DNA of 64,000 nucleotides from Oscheius dolichura (Eukaryota; Nematoda; Chromadorea; Rhabditida; Rhabditidae), in assembly GCA_932521035.1 (NCBI GenBank), contig OW051496.1:8122001-8186000 (forward strand), written 5' to 3'. Below, piece after piece: positions 1 to 10,260 of this stretch; the first letter of the stretch is position 1, and each line of letters begins with the position of its first letter. The notes beneath the pieces are model-generated. The model had not been told where the DNA came from. It ran no database searches and saw nothing but the letters and a program-made list of their open reading frames with translations. Made by a program: the position numbers and the translations under genes.

Positions 1-98
1 AATTTGATGTGCTCTAACGATTGCAAAAAACAGAAATGAAATCGGATGTACAACTAAAGAGAACTAGATGCACCCAGAATAGATGCAAAATTCCTTAA

Positions 99-502
99 AG
101 GGACCGTAACACACGCGCCATTGCGAATTGATACAGTACCCCTCCAGTTTTGCAAATTTCTTTTTTAGCAAGATTTTCATTATGTTTTCTGGTGATTTTT
201 ATTGCTAAAAATTAAGCAAATTATAAGGATCAATTTGATATACGAACGAAAACATAACTCGGCGAAAAACGAATTTTGTAAATTTAACCGGTATTCTATT
301 GAAATTGCTTGTTTCTTTTCTATTTAGACATTTTTTTGTACCTTCTCGACTGTTTTATAGTAAGTTGGGGTCGCCAAAAACGGATAAATGGTTTCAAAAC
401 AGTAAAAATGCCTAGAAAGTGGTATATGAACGCAAAAAAAGTAAGCGCGCCCCATTCTGCGTTACACTGCGTTACACGATTGGAGCGTATGAGACGGTCC
501 CT
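99..502 (+). mobile_element. piggyBac-like MITE, copy 1 (404 bp, TTAA-flanked)
   Basis: The element begins AGGGACCGT and ends ACGGTCCCT. It is bounded on both sides by TTAA (95-98 and 503-506). A second, nearly identical copy lies in opposite orientation at 860-1264. Beyond the perfect 9 bp, the terminal inverted repeats stay similar to about 21 bp. No transposase is encoded; the short ORF inside it is repeated in the other copy and is not a gene. TTAA target duplication is typical of piggyBac-type transposition, so a non-autonomous piggyBac-like element is the natural reading. The superfamily is inferred from the target site only. Confidence 0.75.
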
Positions 503-859
503 TTAACAAAATTTGAAATTTTCCTTTCGCGGGCGGTATTCTTTTTTCTTTAAAAATATTTTACTCAACATTGCTGACATTGGATTTGTCTAATTTTCAT
601 GGCAAACAACTAGTCACATCGTGAGCAACATTTTGATACCAAGAATGACCAGTAACGCATCGGAAAACTCTTTTTTAATGGTAAAAGGGGATTTCCTGAA
701 CAAAATTCATGAATGCCACATTTCTCTCTATTTCTTTGGTATTCTGTGTTTTTCTCCTTTGCTACATAGTAATTCGTGGTCGATAAAACCAGAGAAACCA
801 TCAAAAACGCATGAAAATGCAGAACATTGATTTTGGCATTGGAGCGCTCCGACCTTTAA
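503..859. repeat. Spacer between the two MITE copies, part of a dispersed repeat
   Basis: Read on the minus strand, roughly 602-838 matches 8275-8490. Both contain, in order, a stretch like TTTTCATG.GTTTTTGATG, TTTTATCGACC, GGAAATCCCCTTTT, and GTATCAAAATG.TGCTC. It is therefore a copy of a dispersed non-coding repeat into which, or beside which, the TTAA elements inserted. Confidence 0.55.
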
Positions 860-1264
860 AGGGACCGTCTCATACGCTCCAATCGTGTAACGCAGTGTAA
901 CGCAGAATGGGGCGCGCTTACTTTTTTTTGCGTTCATATACCACTTTCTAGGCATTTTTACTGTTTTGAAACCATTTATCCGTTTTTGGCGACCCCAACT
1001 TACTATAAAACAGTCGAGAAGGTACAAAAAAATGTCTAAATAGAAAAGAAACAAGCAATTTCAATAGAATACCGGTTAAATTTACAAAATTCGTTTTTCG
1101 CCGAGTTATGTTTTCGTTCGTATATCAAATTGATCCTTATAATTTGCTTAATTTATAGCAATAAAAATCACCAGAAAACATAATGAAAATCTTGCTAAAA
1201 AAGAAATTTGCAAAACTGGAGGGGTACTGTATCAATTCGCAATGGCGCGTGTGTTACGGTCCCT
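860..1264 (-). mobile_element. piggyBac-like MITE, copy 2 (inverted)
   Basis: Reverse-complement copy of 99-502, again AGGGACCGT...ACGGTCCCT between TTAA sites at 856-859 and 1265-1268. Together the two copies make a 1.17 kb foldback with ~404 bp arms and a 357 bp loop. Only a few substitutions and small indels separate the arms by eye, so duplication was recent or the arms undergo conversion. Confidence 0.75.
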
Positions 1265-1275
1265 TTAAAAGTAGA

Positions 1276-1425
1276 CCATGCTGAATCGTTTGCAACTTTC
1301 AGAAAATGATGAAAATGTGTTAATTTCTCAGGGTTCAGCACAAGGTTCAATTTTTTTTCAACTATTGGAGGGTCCTGGCGCGAAAGCTGTGGTGCCCGCG
1401 TTCGACCTACGGCGAGCTGTTTCTC
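1276..1425 (+). repeat. Dispersed repeat arm shared with 8827-8985
   Basis: The segment starting CCATGCTGAATC.TTTGCAA, with GTGGTGCCCGC and a CGGCGAGCTGT motif about 120-140 bp later, recurs in the same orientation at 8827-8985. It lies just upstream of the synaptobrevin gene, so part of that gene's 5' region derives from a repeat. Confidence 0.55.
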
Positions 1426-1510
1426 ATTTGTGTTCTTTCAGTTTCCAATGTTCTCTCTTCTTTTTGCATTTTCACAACTTGTAATTATTTGCTATTTTCA
1501 GAAATTCAAA

Positions 1511-2023
1511 ATGGAACCGCAAAGAGCTCCTAGTGCTGCAGCTAGTGGAAGCCAAGGTCCACGTTCTGCAAACGAACAGCTCCAGCAAACACAATCCCAA
1601 GTCGATGAAGTCGTTGGAATTATGAAAGTCAACGTAGAGAAGGTTAGCTTTTTTAAAATACATATTGCAATCTTTCATTTATGTTATTGCGCAGTCGCCT
1701 TGATATTATCTTCTCATTTTATGTCGTTTTTATAACAATGGATCAGTACCAGTAATTTCAGCAAGCCTAACATGATTTATTTATTATAGAAAGCCCCGCT
1801 GACGCTTTTCTTTTTGCAGGTGTTGGAACGCGGCCAGAAGCTGTCACAGTTGAATCACCGTGCTGATGCTCTTCAAGAGGGCGCTTCGCAGTTCGAGAAG
1901 TCAGCAGCAAATCTCAAACGCAAGTATTGGTGGAAGAATATCAAGATGATGATCATCCTCGGCGCCATTGTTCTCGTCCTGATCATTCTGATCTTCATTT
2001 GGACTGGAAAGAGCCAGAAGTGA
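1511..2023 (+). CDS. snb-1: Synaptobrevin/VAMP (v-SNARE), snb-1-like
   Basis: Two exons, 1511-1642 and 1820-2023, give a 111-residue protein, close to the usual size of neuronal synaptobrevin. A variable Ala/Ser/Gly-rich N-terminus is followed by the R-SNARE coiled coil (about residues 25-85; [18 protein letters not shown] and [17 protein letters not shown] are recognisable). A single C-terminal membrane anchor of about 20 aliphatic residues ends in a short Lys-rich lumenal tail. In animals this protein sits on synaptic and secretory vesicles and pairs with syntaxin and SNAP-25 for fusion. The ATG lies nine bases after a CTATTTTCAG acceptor ending at 1501, consistent with trans-splicing or a 5'UTR intron. 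The intron is 177 bp. The C-terminal two thirds is nearly invariant relative to nematode SNB-1 as I know it, so the assignment is firm. Confidence 0.93.
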
Positions 2024-2417
2024 GCACTTGTATGCTCCATATGCTTTTCTGACACACTCCATCCCCCATGTACGATCACGTTTTATTTTGTATTTATTCA
2101 GCCAACACGCGTGTAGTTTTATATTTTTAAATTAGTAAAAGTTTACAGGTTATTATTGTTTTCTTTGGCCATTGCGAAACGTGTTGTGGTACAAATTGAG
2201 GCTTTAATTATTCAGAATAACGTTTTTTTCTCCTTTAGGAAGCCTCAATCCACGACGATGTTATGTCTCAGACACTTCTCAAGTTCCGGTAGCAGTGTCG
2301 TAGTTTACTCTGCTCATTCATAATCGGCAAATATTTTACCCTTTCTGTTTTAGGAGCATAAGAAAGTGTTGCTTTTATACTTGAGGAGAGGGGGGGGGGG
2401 GCTTCGCTTTGCCGATA

Positions 2418-3014
2418 TCATTCTAGAGCTTGCCGTACTTCCTCTTTTTCTGCACGGTCTGACAAAGGGTCGACGCTCTGGTTCTTCTTGTACTTGAAGC
2501 TGATCCAGTCGCTGTTCCTCACGAATCCCTCAGTTTCCTAGACAACAGATACGAACGTTGATACGGCGGAAAGGATACTCCAGTTGAACAATTGGACGCC
2601 AAGTAAACCGGCGGCCGAAGTCAGTAGAGCAACAGAGCCCACTAGCGTAGGCCCAGGCCTTCCACTGCGTAGGACACTGACCATTCCAAAGGAATAAGCC
2701 GCAATGACTAATGATAATGATAATGATATCCCCATAAACACATTGGATCCTCCATATTCAATGCCAGCAACTAGTAATACTACTCCAATCAGTATTGCTA
2801 GACGGATAAACATTTGGGTTCTGGAAGTCAGCTATATATGTGTAGAAAGGGCAAAATACCGGCGGTGTGCTAGCTCATCACCAACAACCGCATAATAAAC
2901 AGATATTCCCAGGATCTGTATAGCAGCAGTAATCGTGATATGAACATTTGTCTTTTTGGCGTCGTACGTCCCATTGTTAATCGAGAGTATCAGAAAGATG
3001 AATCTGGGTCCCAC
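2418..3014 (-). CDS. Multi-pass membrane protein, unidentified (5' end unresolved)
   Basis: Three coding blocks run on the minus strand. Block 1 is about 2860-3014, open up to ~3062 with no clear ATG. Block 2 is about 2538-2820, and block 3 is about 2418-2537. A 39 bp intron (2821-2859) joins blocks 1 and 2 in frame. The product shows several hydrophobic segments (around ITITAAIQILGISVYYAVVG, LAILIGVVLLVAGI, GISLSLSLVIAAYSFGMV and GSVALLTSAAGLLGVQL). A charged cytoplasmic-looking tail ends with KSxDPLSDRAEKEE-type sequence. Between blocks 2 and 3 the frame carries a TAG. Plausible in-frame introns (27 or 61 nt, ending GTTGTCTAG) would remove it, but I cannot choose between them. I do not recognise the family. 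Four-TM small proteins of the endomembrane system are possible. Confidence 0.5.
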
Positions 3015-3660
3015 TTCCGACGTCCCTCCCCGTCCCGAAGGATTCCAATCAGTACTAAACCCGCCTTTCTTTCCGTTTTCTTCTCTTTACGTGTTAAATA
3101 GGCTCTACTATACAAGTTCCTCACATTTTGATAACTTTTCGATAACCAAATCAGTGCTCAAAGTAGATATGCGCAAGTGCACTGTGTAATACAGGGGCCG
3201 TGATCGCAACTTGTGAAATGGAATTACACGGTCAAATCACCTCTATTGAAATGGGTATCGTTGGACTCATCTTATCGAAAGGGTTTAGCACCAAACTTGG
3301 AACTTTCAAAGTCGAAATTGAGATTTTCATTTGTTGGACCCCTTCGGTTATAATGAGCTTTTTATCCAATGCGGACCTCATTTCGTCATTTAAAATAGTA
3401 ATTTGGAGGAAAAATTGGGTACAAAATAACTTTTAGTAATAGTCAATACCAAAAAAAAATGCAAAAATTGTTGCTAACCACCGGGACCGAACCTTGGTGG
3501 GTGGAATTGTAGCCTGCAGGCACTCCTGTACCTTTTTAGAATTTTGAGGAAATTTGGTTAAATAGGTAAGGCCCCAAAAGAAACGTAACTATGTGTTGTA
3601 TAACAACAGTTTATTGGGAGCCAGTGGCTATAACAGGTAACAATGAGAGACTAACATGTA
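3015..3660. other. Non-coding stretch, no gene seen
   Basis: AT-rich, with only short unsupported ORFs. It holds the pattern ACCACCGGGACCGAACCTTGGTGGGTGG near 3478, which resembles repeat or tRNA-like 3' ends, but no cloverleaf can be drawn. A minus-strand AATAAA (plus-strand TTTATT at 3610-3615) lies about 105 bp past the stop of the next gene and is its likely poly(A) signal. Confidence 0.4.
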
Positions 3661-3719
3661 GGCTTAGAGGGGCCTGAAGACAATTTATTCACAGATCAAG
3701 TTTTTTTTTGAGGACGGGC

Positions 3720-4139
3720 CTACTTTTTGTGTTCGGGCCTACTGTCCATGTGGAAGCCTTTTTTCTTTTCGGGCTTTTCCGCCGTTGATCGCGGAGTTTC
3801 ATGTGATTCGAATCCCTTCCCATTGTGAACTTTGATGGTGGACCCCTTCCACGGGACTTCTTCTTGATCGTCATATTCTTCTATTTGAGCACCAACCAGA
3901 GGACTCGGGCTCATGCTGAGTTCTATAGGCGATGCTGAATGGTTTGATAGTAAGATAACATTACTGCCGGTCTCACCTTGTACTAGTGGGCTCCCGTTTT
4001 CCAGGATAGACTTTAGTTTGTCCACATTGAAGTCTTCTCTCTGGGTCGGTGGCTCTAGTCTTAGTGGCACCTCCCGTCTGACACGCTTGTTCTGGGGGGT
4101 CGGAGGAGAATCGAGCATCGCTGGAATTCCTGGATGCAT
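3720..4139 (-). CDS. Small acidic/proline-rich protein, unknown function
   Basis: A 139-codon ORF on the minus strand. Two starts are possible. One is the ATG at 4139. The other is a spliced form in which a lone ATG exon near 4222 joins CGG-ACA-ACC at ~4189, and a 35 nt intron then enters the same frame at an ATG-CTC-GAT. The protein has a basic patch (KRVRREVPLRLEP), a helix around FNVDKLKSILENG, several SP/TP sites, an acidic run (EEYDDQEE) and a Lys-rich tail ending HKK. No transmembrane segment or signal peptide is seen. Low complexity and SP sites suggest a regulated, partly disordered protein. A poly(A) signal lies downstream. The family is not recognised. Confidence 0.45.
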   Translation of the reverse strand: MHPGIPAMLDSPPTPQNKRVRREVPLRLEPPTQREDFNVDKLKSILENGSPLVQGETGSNVILLSNHSASPIELSMSPSPLVGAQIEEYDDQEEVPWKGSTIKVHNGKGFESHETPRSTAEKPEKKKGFHMDSRPEHKK

Positions 4140-4270
4140 TATGGGTTATTCTTACCGGAGCCCCAACCAGGGAGGGGGGTGGTTGTCCGCTGAAAGATAA
4201 CCAAGGCGGAACTTAGTTAGACCATGCTGTTTTTCCTAGAAAAAAATAAACCAAATTGGGAAAAAAACCT

Positions 4271-4341
4271 ATGGACCGCTAAAATCCTAATGGACCGCTA
4301 AAATGTTGAAAGGACCGCTAAAATCCCAATGGACCGCTAAA
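4271..4341. repeat. Short tandem array, GGACCGCTAAAAT x4
   Basis: Four copies of GGACCGCTAAA(A/G)T spaced by about 19 bp sit in the intergenic region between the divergent unknown gene and dynein intermediate chain. The spacers between units vary. Confidence 0.8.
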
Positions 4342-4759
4342 GTACAAGAGAGCCTTTCTTTCTATTAGATCTAATGTCAATTGACTGGCAAAAGAGAAAA
4401 ACGGAAGCAAAACCAGCAAAACGAGCGAAAAGAACACTCAGCAACTCAAAATTAGCGCCTCGTGGATCTTGAAGTATTCAGCTTTCTATAAATTTTGCAA
4501 CTTTTCCCATTTTGACAATTCGTTGACAATTCGCATTTCTTAGTGTCTGCTTCATCTATTTGTTTTCTCTTGTTGTTATGAAACGCCACTGTATTGTTGT
4601 CTAAACGCATTAACTATCCTAGTATTCACGTGTTGAGCTTTTTGGTACATTTTAAAAGTAAATGCCCCCGTTATGATAAGCAGATGGAATACCATAAAAA
4701 AGTGGGGTACTTCAATTCAATAGTACCGTTTTCTTAGGAAATTATAACCTTTCAGAAAA

Positions 4760-7282
4760 ATGACTTCACAAAAATCTTCGCGATTATTGGATTTGGAGAA
4801 AAAGAAGGAGGTACGTTTGTTTACAATGTAATACGGTTTTTTTTATAGAAGTTAGCCGCTCTTAGAGCGGAAAAGGCAAGACAAGAGGGAGAGCGAAGGC
4901 AGACATTACTGCAACCTATTCAAAACGGTAATTAATTTATATGTATCAGATTTGACTCTAAAATTTAGTTAACAAAAGGCAGACGACTACCCAAGAAGAG
5001 CTTGATTTATTACTGAAGTCAGTGGGGATTACTGAAGAAAAAGAAGAAACACACGTCAGCCCAAGAGAAAAATGTGAAAACGTATGCTATTTCGACATGG
5101 CATTATGTGTTTATAGATTTTTGATAAGCCTTCTGATGTCTTTGTTAAACCGTTGTCTCCCGCTCTTGTCAAAGTGAAAACAGAAATCAAAACGGAAAAG
5201 ATTGCAGAACATGCTAATCCTCATCTACTTCCTCATTCACTTTTTCCGCCTATTCCTAAAAAAGAGATAGTATGTCTATTGGCACAAATTTACTCGTCTT
5301 TCTTCAGAATATCTATTCTAAAGGCGTACAAACTGATGAAATTGAAGTCGACGCAGTCCCTATAATCGATGGATTCAACAGTTATTTTTGTTTTTCATTT
5401 CTAACTAGCTTATTATTCTTCAGATGATATTCAACCGCTTAGCTCAATTATTGAGGATCTGCAGAAAGAGCTAGTTGTTCCCGAGTCAAATACCCAAGAA
5501 AAGGTGGAAAGGTTGACTGAAGAGGAAAAGCAGAACATTATGAACCAAATTGAGTTTCAAGTCAGTTTTTGAACTATTGATACATTCGTTTTTTAAGGTA
5601 TTCTTTTGTAATGCGTCAAGGATTATGGCAAAGCAGTTAGAACTTAGAAAAGATCGAGAAGCCTTTACCTCTTACACAAAAAGCCCCGCCAAAAGCAGTG
5701 GGGGTGAATTGCTAAAGTTGGCCTGTGAATATAAAGATCCAAAATGGACTAACAATAGGTTTACACTCATTTTTTGTGGCGTCAAATATATTTTAGAGAA
5801 ATCGCTGCAATGGAGTTCTCCATTCAATACAAAGAACTTGTAGCAGTAGCATATGGTCCAAATGAAAAAGACTCCGACTCTTGGCGTGGAGTAGTATGCA
5901 TCTGGAACTGTAAATTCAGGCAGCAGCCTCCCGAGTATAATTATTTCACGATATTTTATAATTTTCACATATAGGTTTCTGTTGTATTGTGGTCAACAAT
6001 TGACATCTATCACCTTTGATAGTTTTAATCAACATCTCATTTTGGGTGGTTGCGCTGCTGGACCTATCGTTGTGTGGGATCGCAGGATTGTTCATAAAAA
6101 GACGCCTACTCATCACGTATGCGATCTTTTGTCTCTTAAATGGTTTGATTGTTTTATTTTAGACTCCCATCAGCGTGAAAGCACATACTGCTCCCGTTTA
6201 TAGTCTTCATTATATTAATGTCGAGGCCGGCCAAATTCTGGTTTGAAAGAATATGTGATGCTTAATTTTTTGCTTTCAGTATAGTATTAGCTCTGATGGT
6301 AATGTTTGCTCGTGGAATCCAGAAAATTTGACGTTTCCTAAATATTGCAATGAGTTCCAATGTTGCGTGCAAGGGAATAAAACAAGATCGGTACCTTATT
6401 GAACCATTTTATTACATTTGTATTAGGTTCCTACCACTTCAGCATGTTTCAATCCAGACAATAAAAGTTTTATCGTAGGGTCAGAAGATGGCCTCGTGAT
6501 GGAGTATCAAGTCAATGATGTTACAGGAATAATTGTTATTAAGGATATTCCGGGGAAACAACCCGAAGTGGAAATTCCAAAAATCAATGCAACTATGTCA
6601 TACGAAGGTTTGTGGTATAAAATGTTTATATACTTTTTATATACAATTGCAGCTGAAGGAAAAGCACCTGTATTAGCCATCCATTTCCATGTTGCAGCTG
6701 GAGCTTTTGATTTTTCACATCTTTTTCTAGCTTCTAGTTGTGATTGGAGTATTAAGTTGTATAGTACAAAGGTATTTTTCTGCTTCTTGGAAATGTGAAT
6801 CTTTTAGGAGCCTTTGTTTCATATGCGTTTTGATACGCATCAAGATGCTGTTGTGGATGTAAAATGGTCTCCAGTTCATCCGGCTGTTTTTGCCTCAATT
6901 GATCAAACAGGAACTGTAATTTTCGACAATACTAGCTTATTATTAATATTTTTAGTTCTGCATCTGGAATCTCAATGAAAATGTTGATGATCCTGTTCTT
7001 GCCATAAAAATTCAAAATGGAAAGGAGAGGCTTAAAAAACTGGCTTGGTCGCAGGATGGTCAGTATTATCTTATTTAGCCATGTTCGTTTACTTAGGCCA
7101 AAAGATTTGTGTTGGTGATAGTAATGGATCTGTGTTTCTTTATGCTTGTGATACGCCTTTATACGTAGTCAAGAATGATGTCTTTTACAAACTTGCAGAG
7201 TAATTTTCCTCTCTATTTTTCAATATTATCGTTATTATTTAGACGACTGGCGCAAGTGAAGCAAGATGCCGAAATGAAATAA
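4760..7282 (+). CDS. dyci-1: Cytoplasmic dynein 1 intermediate chain (dyci-1-like)
   Basis: Seventeen exons: 4760-4810, 4849-4927, 4969-5081, 5117-5269, 5308-5380, 5424-5560, 5598-5758, 5797-5934, 5975-6116, 6163-6240, 6280-6390, 6427-6607, 6653-6771, 6808-6915, 6956-7058, 7097-7199, 7243-7282. They join in one frame to 629 residues, the normal family size. The N-terminus is a basic/acidic coiled coil (LEKKKEKLAALRAEKARQEG), the region that binds p150-Glued and NudE in known family members. A disordered linker and a conserved block (around FFCNASRIMAKQLE) precede a C-terminal WD40 propeller (WDRR, ISSDGNVCSWNPE, SCDWSIKLYSTK). It scaffolds the motor for retrograde transport and spindle functions. 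The ATG follows TTTCAG|AAAA. Introns are 36-46 bp. Confidence 0.93.
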
Positions 7283-8189
7283 GATATTCTGAAAACGCTT
7301 TGGATGGCTCATCATTTGCGGAGCTTTAATTTATTTTATAATTCGTATTGTTCATGTATATTTATAGTTAAAAAATCGTTTTTTCCTATCTGCCACGCCA
7401 GAAGAATTTGTCTACCTCCGTGATTTCATTCATATCCTTGCTGATTGGTATGAAGAACGGATGGGCGTTTTCTTGTTCAGATTTGGTCGTGTTCTTTCAT
7501 ACAGGAAACCGTTCGGTTCAGATGGTCTGGCTTCTTTTCTGGTTTATTGACAGTCGTTCATAGTTGATATCGGTGAAAATTGTCGGTGCTAGAGAGTATT
7601 CGCGTGGCTTTTAATAGTTTTGAGGTGATCCTTTTGTCTTCTTTTGAGCCTGATTTGCATATAATTTATCGAAAAGTCGTCTGACAGATGCTGTTAGCCG
7701 CGTTCTTCTTTCCTTCTCCTCCTACTGCTCGCGCTCTTCGGAGTGTACTGAAGATATGCCAATCTGCCCCTCTGTGTCAATTATTTTTGTCTGTATTGGG
7801 GTACCATGCCCATTTTTCATCGTTGGGTTATTCGATCTATTCCAGAAGTCGTCTCTCTACTGATACCCGTGGAAGACACAAGAAGAAGCCTGGTATATCA
7901 AATTGAAATAATGAGGCGTCTTTTGCAGGCTGATCTGAGAAGAGAAGGATTCATTGCACGAAATGGTTACGAGAACAAGAAGGAAGATAAACGACAAGGA
8001 ACTATAAAATGCCGTTTATTATGGAGATATTTCTACAAAAACGACGGCTGCTGCTGTCACCAAATTCCTAGTAAAATATCAGCAAAATCCACGGTCGCCG
8101 AATTTGTTACGAGCTTGTTTTATATGTGAAACTTGTAAAAATAGATATTTCTGCGCGGTATCCATACGCCAGCCAACAGGTAACGGCGC
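7283..8189. other. Unresolved region with overlapping open frames
   Basis: About 0.9 kb after the dynein gene carries open frames on both strands that cannot be reconciled. On plus, 7368 onward follows an ATAG acceptor and reads LKNRFFLSATPEEFVYLRDF... to a stop near 7550. On minus, a frame ending at 7386 reads ...AHPFFIPISKDMNEITEVDK and looks equally protein-like. A 107-codon plus ORF at 7806-8129 contains a possible 36 nt in-frame intron (7893-7928). One small gene may be here, but strand and structure are uncertain. Confidence 0.25.
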
Positions 8190-8975
8190 ACAGCTCGCCG
8201 CAGGGGGCACCTCAAAGGTCTAAAATGGCTAAAATGGTCCCGCAGCGACGACATTCCAGTTTTTACTATATACGTTTCTGCTCATTTTCATGTGTTTTTG
8301 ATGTGTTATTCGGTTTTATCGACCCCAAAATACTAGAAAATGAAAGAGAAAAACGTAAAATAACGCCGAATTGAGAAGATATGAATTTTCAGCGAATTTT
8401 ATTCTGGAAATCCCCTTTTGAGAGCAAAATAAGATTTTTGACGAGATACAAGTCAGCTTTGGTGTCAAAATGCTGCTCTCAATGTGATTAGTGCATTGCA
8501 GTAAAATCAGACAGATCGTATGTCAGCATCACGAGAGAAAAATTCTTGAAAATCGCAGACGAATTTTGGTTGCGCACATTACGGTCTTGTAAACATCGCG
8601 CCGGTCAAAAATATGCAAGAAATACCTTGCGTCGATGAAAACTATATGGGCACCTCATTATTTTCTGATATTTTTATGCTGAAAATATCCAGAAGAATGA
8701 GGTCTATTCCGCATAATTCTTTAGAGATGCGAAGTGAGGTCTTTTTTATAAAAAGGTTGAATAAATAGCTTTTCTTTGCAACCAGACATAGACGCAAGCC
8801 CAAAGAATTATGCGAAATGGAGCTGACCATGCTGAATCTTTTGCAAGTATCAGAAAACTATGAAAAAGTCTAGATTTTTCAGTTTCATCGACGCAAGGTT
8901 CAATAGTTAATTTAAATTTTAAAGTGGCGGGAAAACTGTGGTGCCCGCTTTTGCTCTACGGCGGCGAGCTGTGGG
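8190..8975. repeat. Dispersed repeat bounded by CACAGCTCGCCG inverted ends
   Basis: The segment opens with CACAGCTCGCCGC (about 8191) and closes with CGGCGAGCTGTG (about 8962-8973). Its parts 8275-8490 and 8827-8975 match sequences around the MITE pair near the left end of the window (the first inverted, the second direct). An internal inverted pair (CGCATAATTCTTT near 8709 and AAAGAATTATGCG near 8802) is also present. No transposase is seen. It is a non-autonomous element or a rearranged copy of one. Confidence 0.5.
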
Positions 8976-9366
8976 TTTTATGCATTTTTCACAATATTCT
9001 GATATCCAATTTGTGAAATTTATACGGCATTTGATTCGTCACATTATGAGAAACATTTTGGTGTAGAAATCTAAAAAGCAAAAATTTTTGACGCCGCCGG
9101 GGATCGAACTTTGGTTACTGGATCGTCAAGCCCGCGACCAAAATTTCTTCAGGAAACCAAGCTCGGCAGGGCGCCACAAAATCGCAAATATCTCAACAAT
9201 CTATGGACCTATTTCGTTACTCTAAAAACAAAAGTTGTAAATTACTACGAGATCTTTCGATCGACACCAAAATCAACGTGCGGCGATGAAATCTAATTTT
9301 CACTTTGCGGTCCCTAAACATATTATACCGGCTACACAAGGAAATTGATGAAAAATAAGCCTAATT

Positions 9367-10260
9367 AGCATATTGCAAGTCGTTTGCGCCTATTTGCCCT
9401 GTGGGAGCGGTGTGCCGGACATGCTGGCCGAGCTGCTAATCTCTACCATCACTGCGCCTACCTCGACCTGGTATGCGTGCCCTGCGCTGGCCGAGCTGGA
9501 TACGCCGATGGTCAACTGGATGGGACGAGCTCTTGGCCTGCCGGAGGAGATGCTCTACCACGGGAATGTGGAGACGAGCCAGGGAGGCGGGCTCATCCTC
9601 GAGTCGGCTTCGGAGAGCATCTTCCAGGCGGTGACCTCCGCCCGGACGAAGAAGATCAACGAGATGCTCGGGACGGAACACCAGAAGCCTCTGGTGAAGG
9701 ATAACTTCTACGCGGATCCAAGGACTCGAAACAATTAGGAGAAACACCACGAGATACTGGACTAGCCGACCGATTGATCGACTAGTCCAGTATCGAAAGC
9801 CTGCCACACGAGATTGGCCGACCTGTCTCGGTTGAAAGGCGACCACAGAGAGCATGTTGTACGCGATCCTCGGCAGTATGCCCCTCTGATGTTTCGATGA
9901 GTTGGACGAGATCGGCTCTGTGGCCAAGAAGTACGGGATGTGGTTCCATGCGGACGCGGCGTATGCCGATCCGATGTGGTACCTGGACTCGACCGACATC
10001 AACCCGCACAAGATCTTCCTCCATTCCAACGGGATGAGCATGCTGTGGACGACGAAGCTGTCCGTGGTCCAGGCGACGACGACGGCACGGCCATGGCCAT
10101 GCACGACACCCGGCGACACAAGGACCTCAAGTCGTGGTTCATCTTCCGCCAGATGGGAGTCATGAAGGAGTTTGCCCGTCGAATTGTGGCTTCCTCCGCC
10201 TATCTCCACGGCATCGTCGTCACTCATCCCAATGTGAAGAAGCTCGGCGTCTCCCAATAA
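9367..10260 (+). pseudogene. Aromatic L-amino-acid decarboxylase-like pseudogene
   Basis: Three fragments of the PLP-dependent group II decarboxylase fold are recognisable. Block 1 (9373-9735) reads through CPALAELDTPMVNWMGRALG and SQGGGLILESASES, then hits a stop. Block 2 (about 9900-10050) has WFHADAAYADPMWYL and the PLP-lysine motif TDINPHKIF. Block 3, in another frame (10120-10260), has RRHKDLKSWFIFRQMGVMKE, then a stop. The normal middle (about 70 residues) and the C-terminus are missing, and at least one frameshift separates blocks 2 and 3. A perfect 13 bp hairpin, GATACTGGACTAG/CTAGTCCAGTATC (about 9752-9796), sits where the middle was lost. Intact relatives make dopamine, serotonin, tyramine or histamine; which paralogue this came from is unclear. 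The GC content is higher than the flanks. Confidence 0.8.

Noticed and set aside
309..1054. Two ORFs beginning with the same 40-odd residues
   Set aside because: They are the two strands of the inverted MITE copies, so their identity reflects the repeat and not a gene pair.
9436..10257. 273-codon minus-strand ORF
   Set aside because: It is the antisense shadow of the decarboxylase relic, whose plus-strand motifs are clear.
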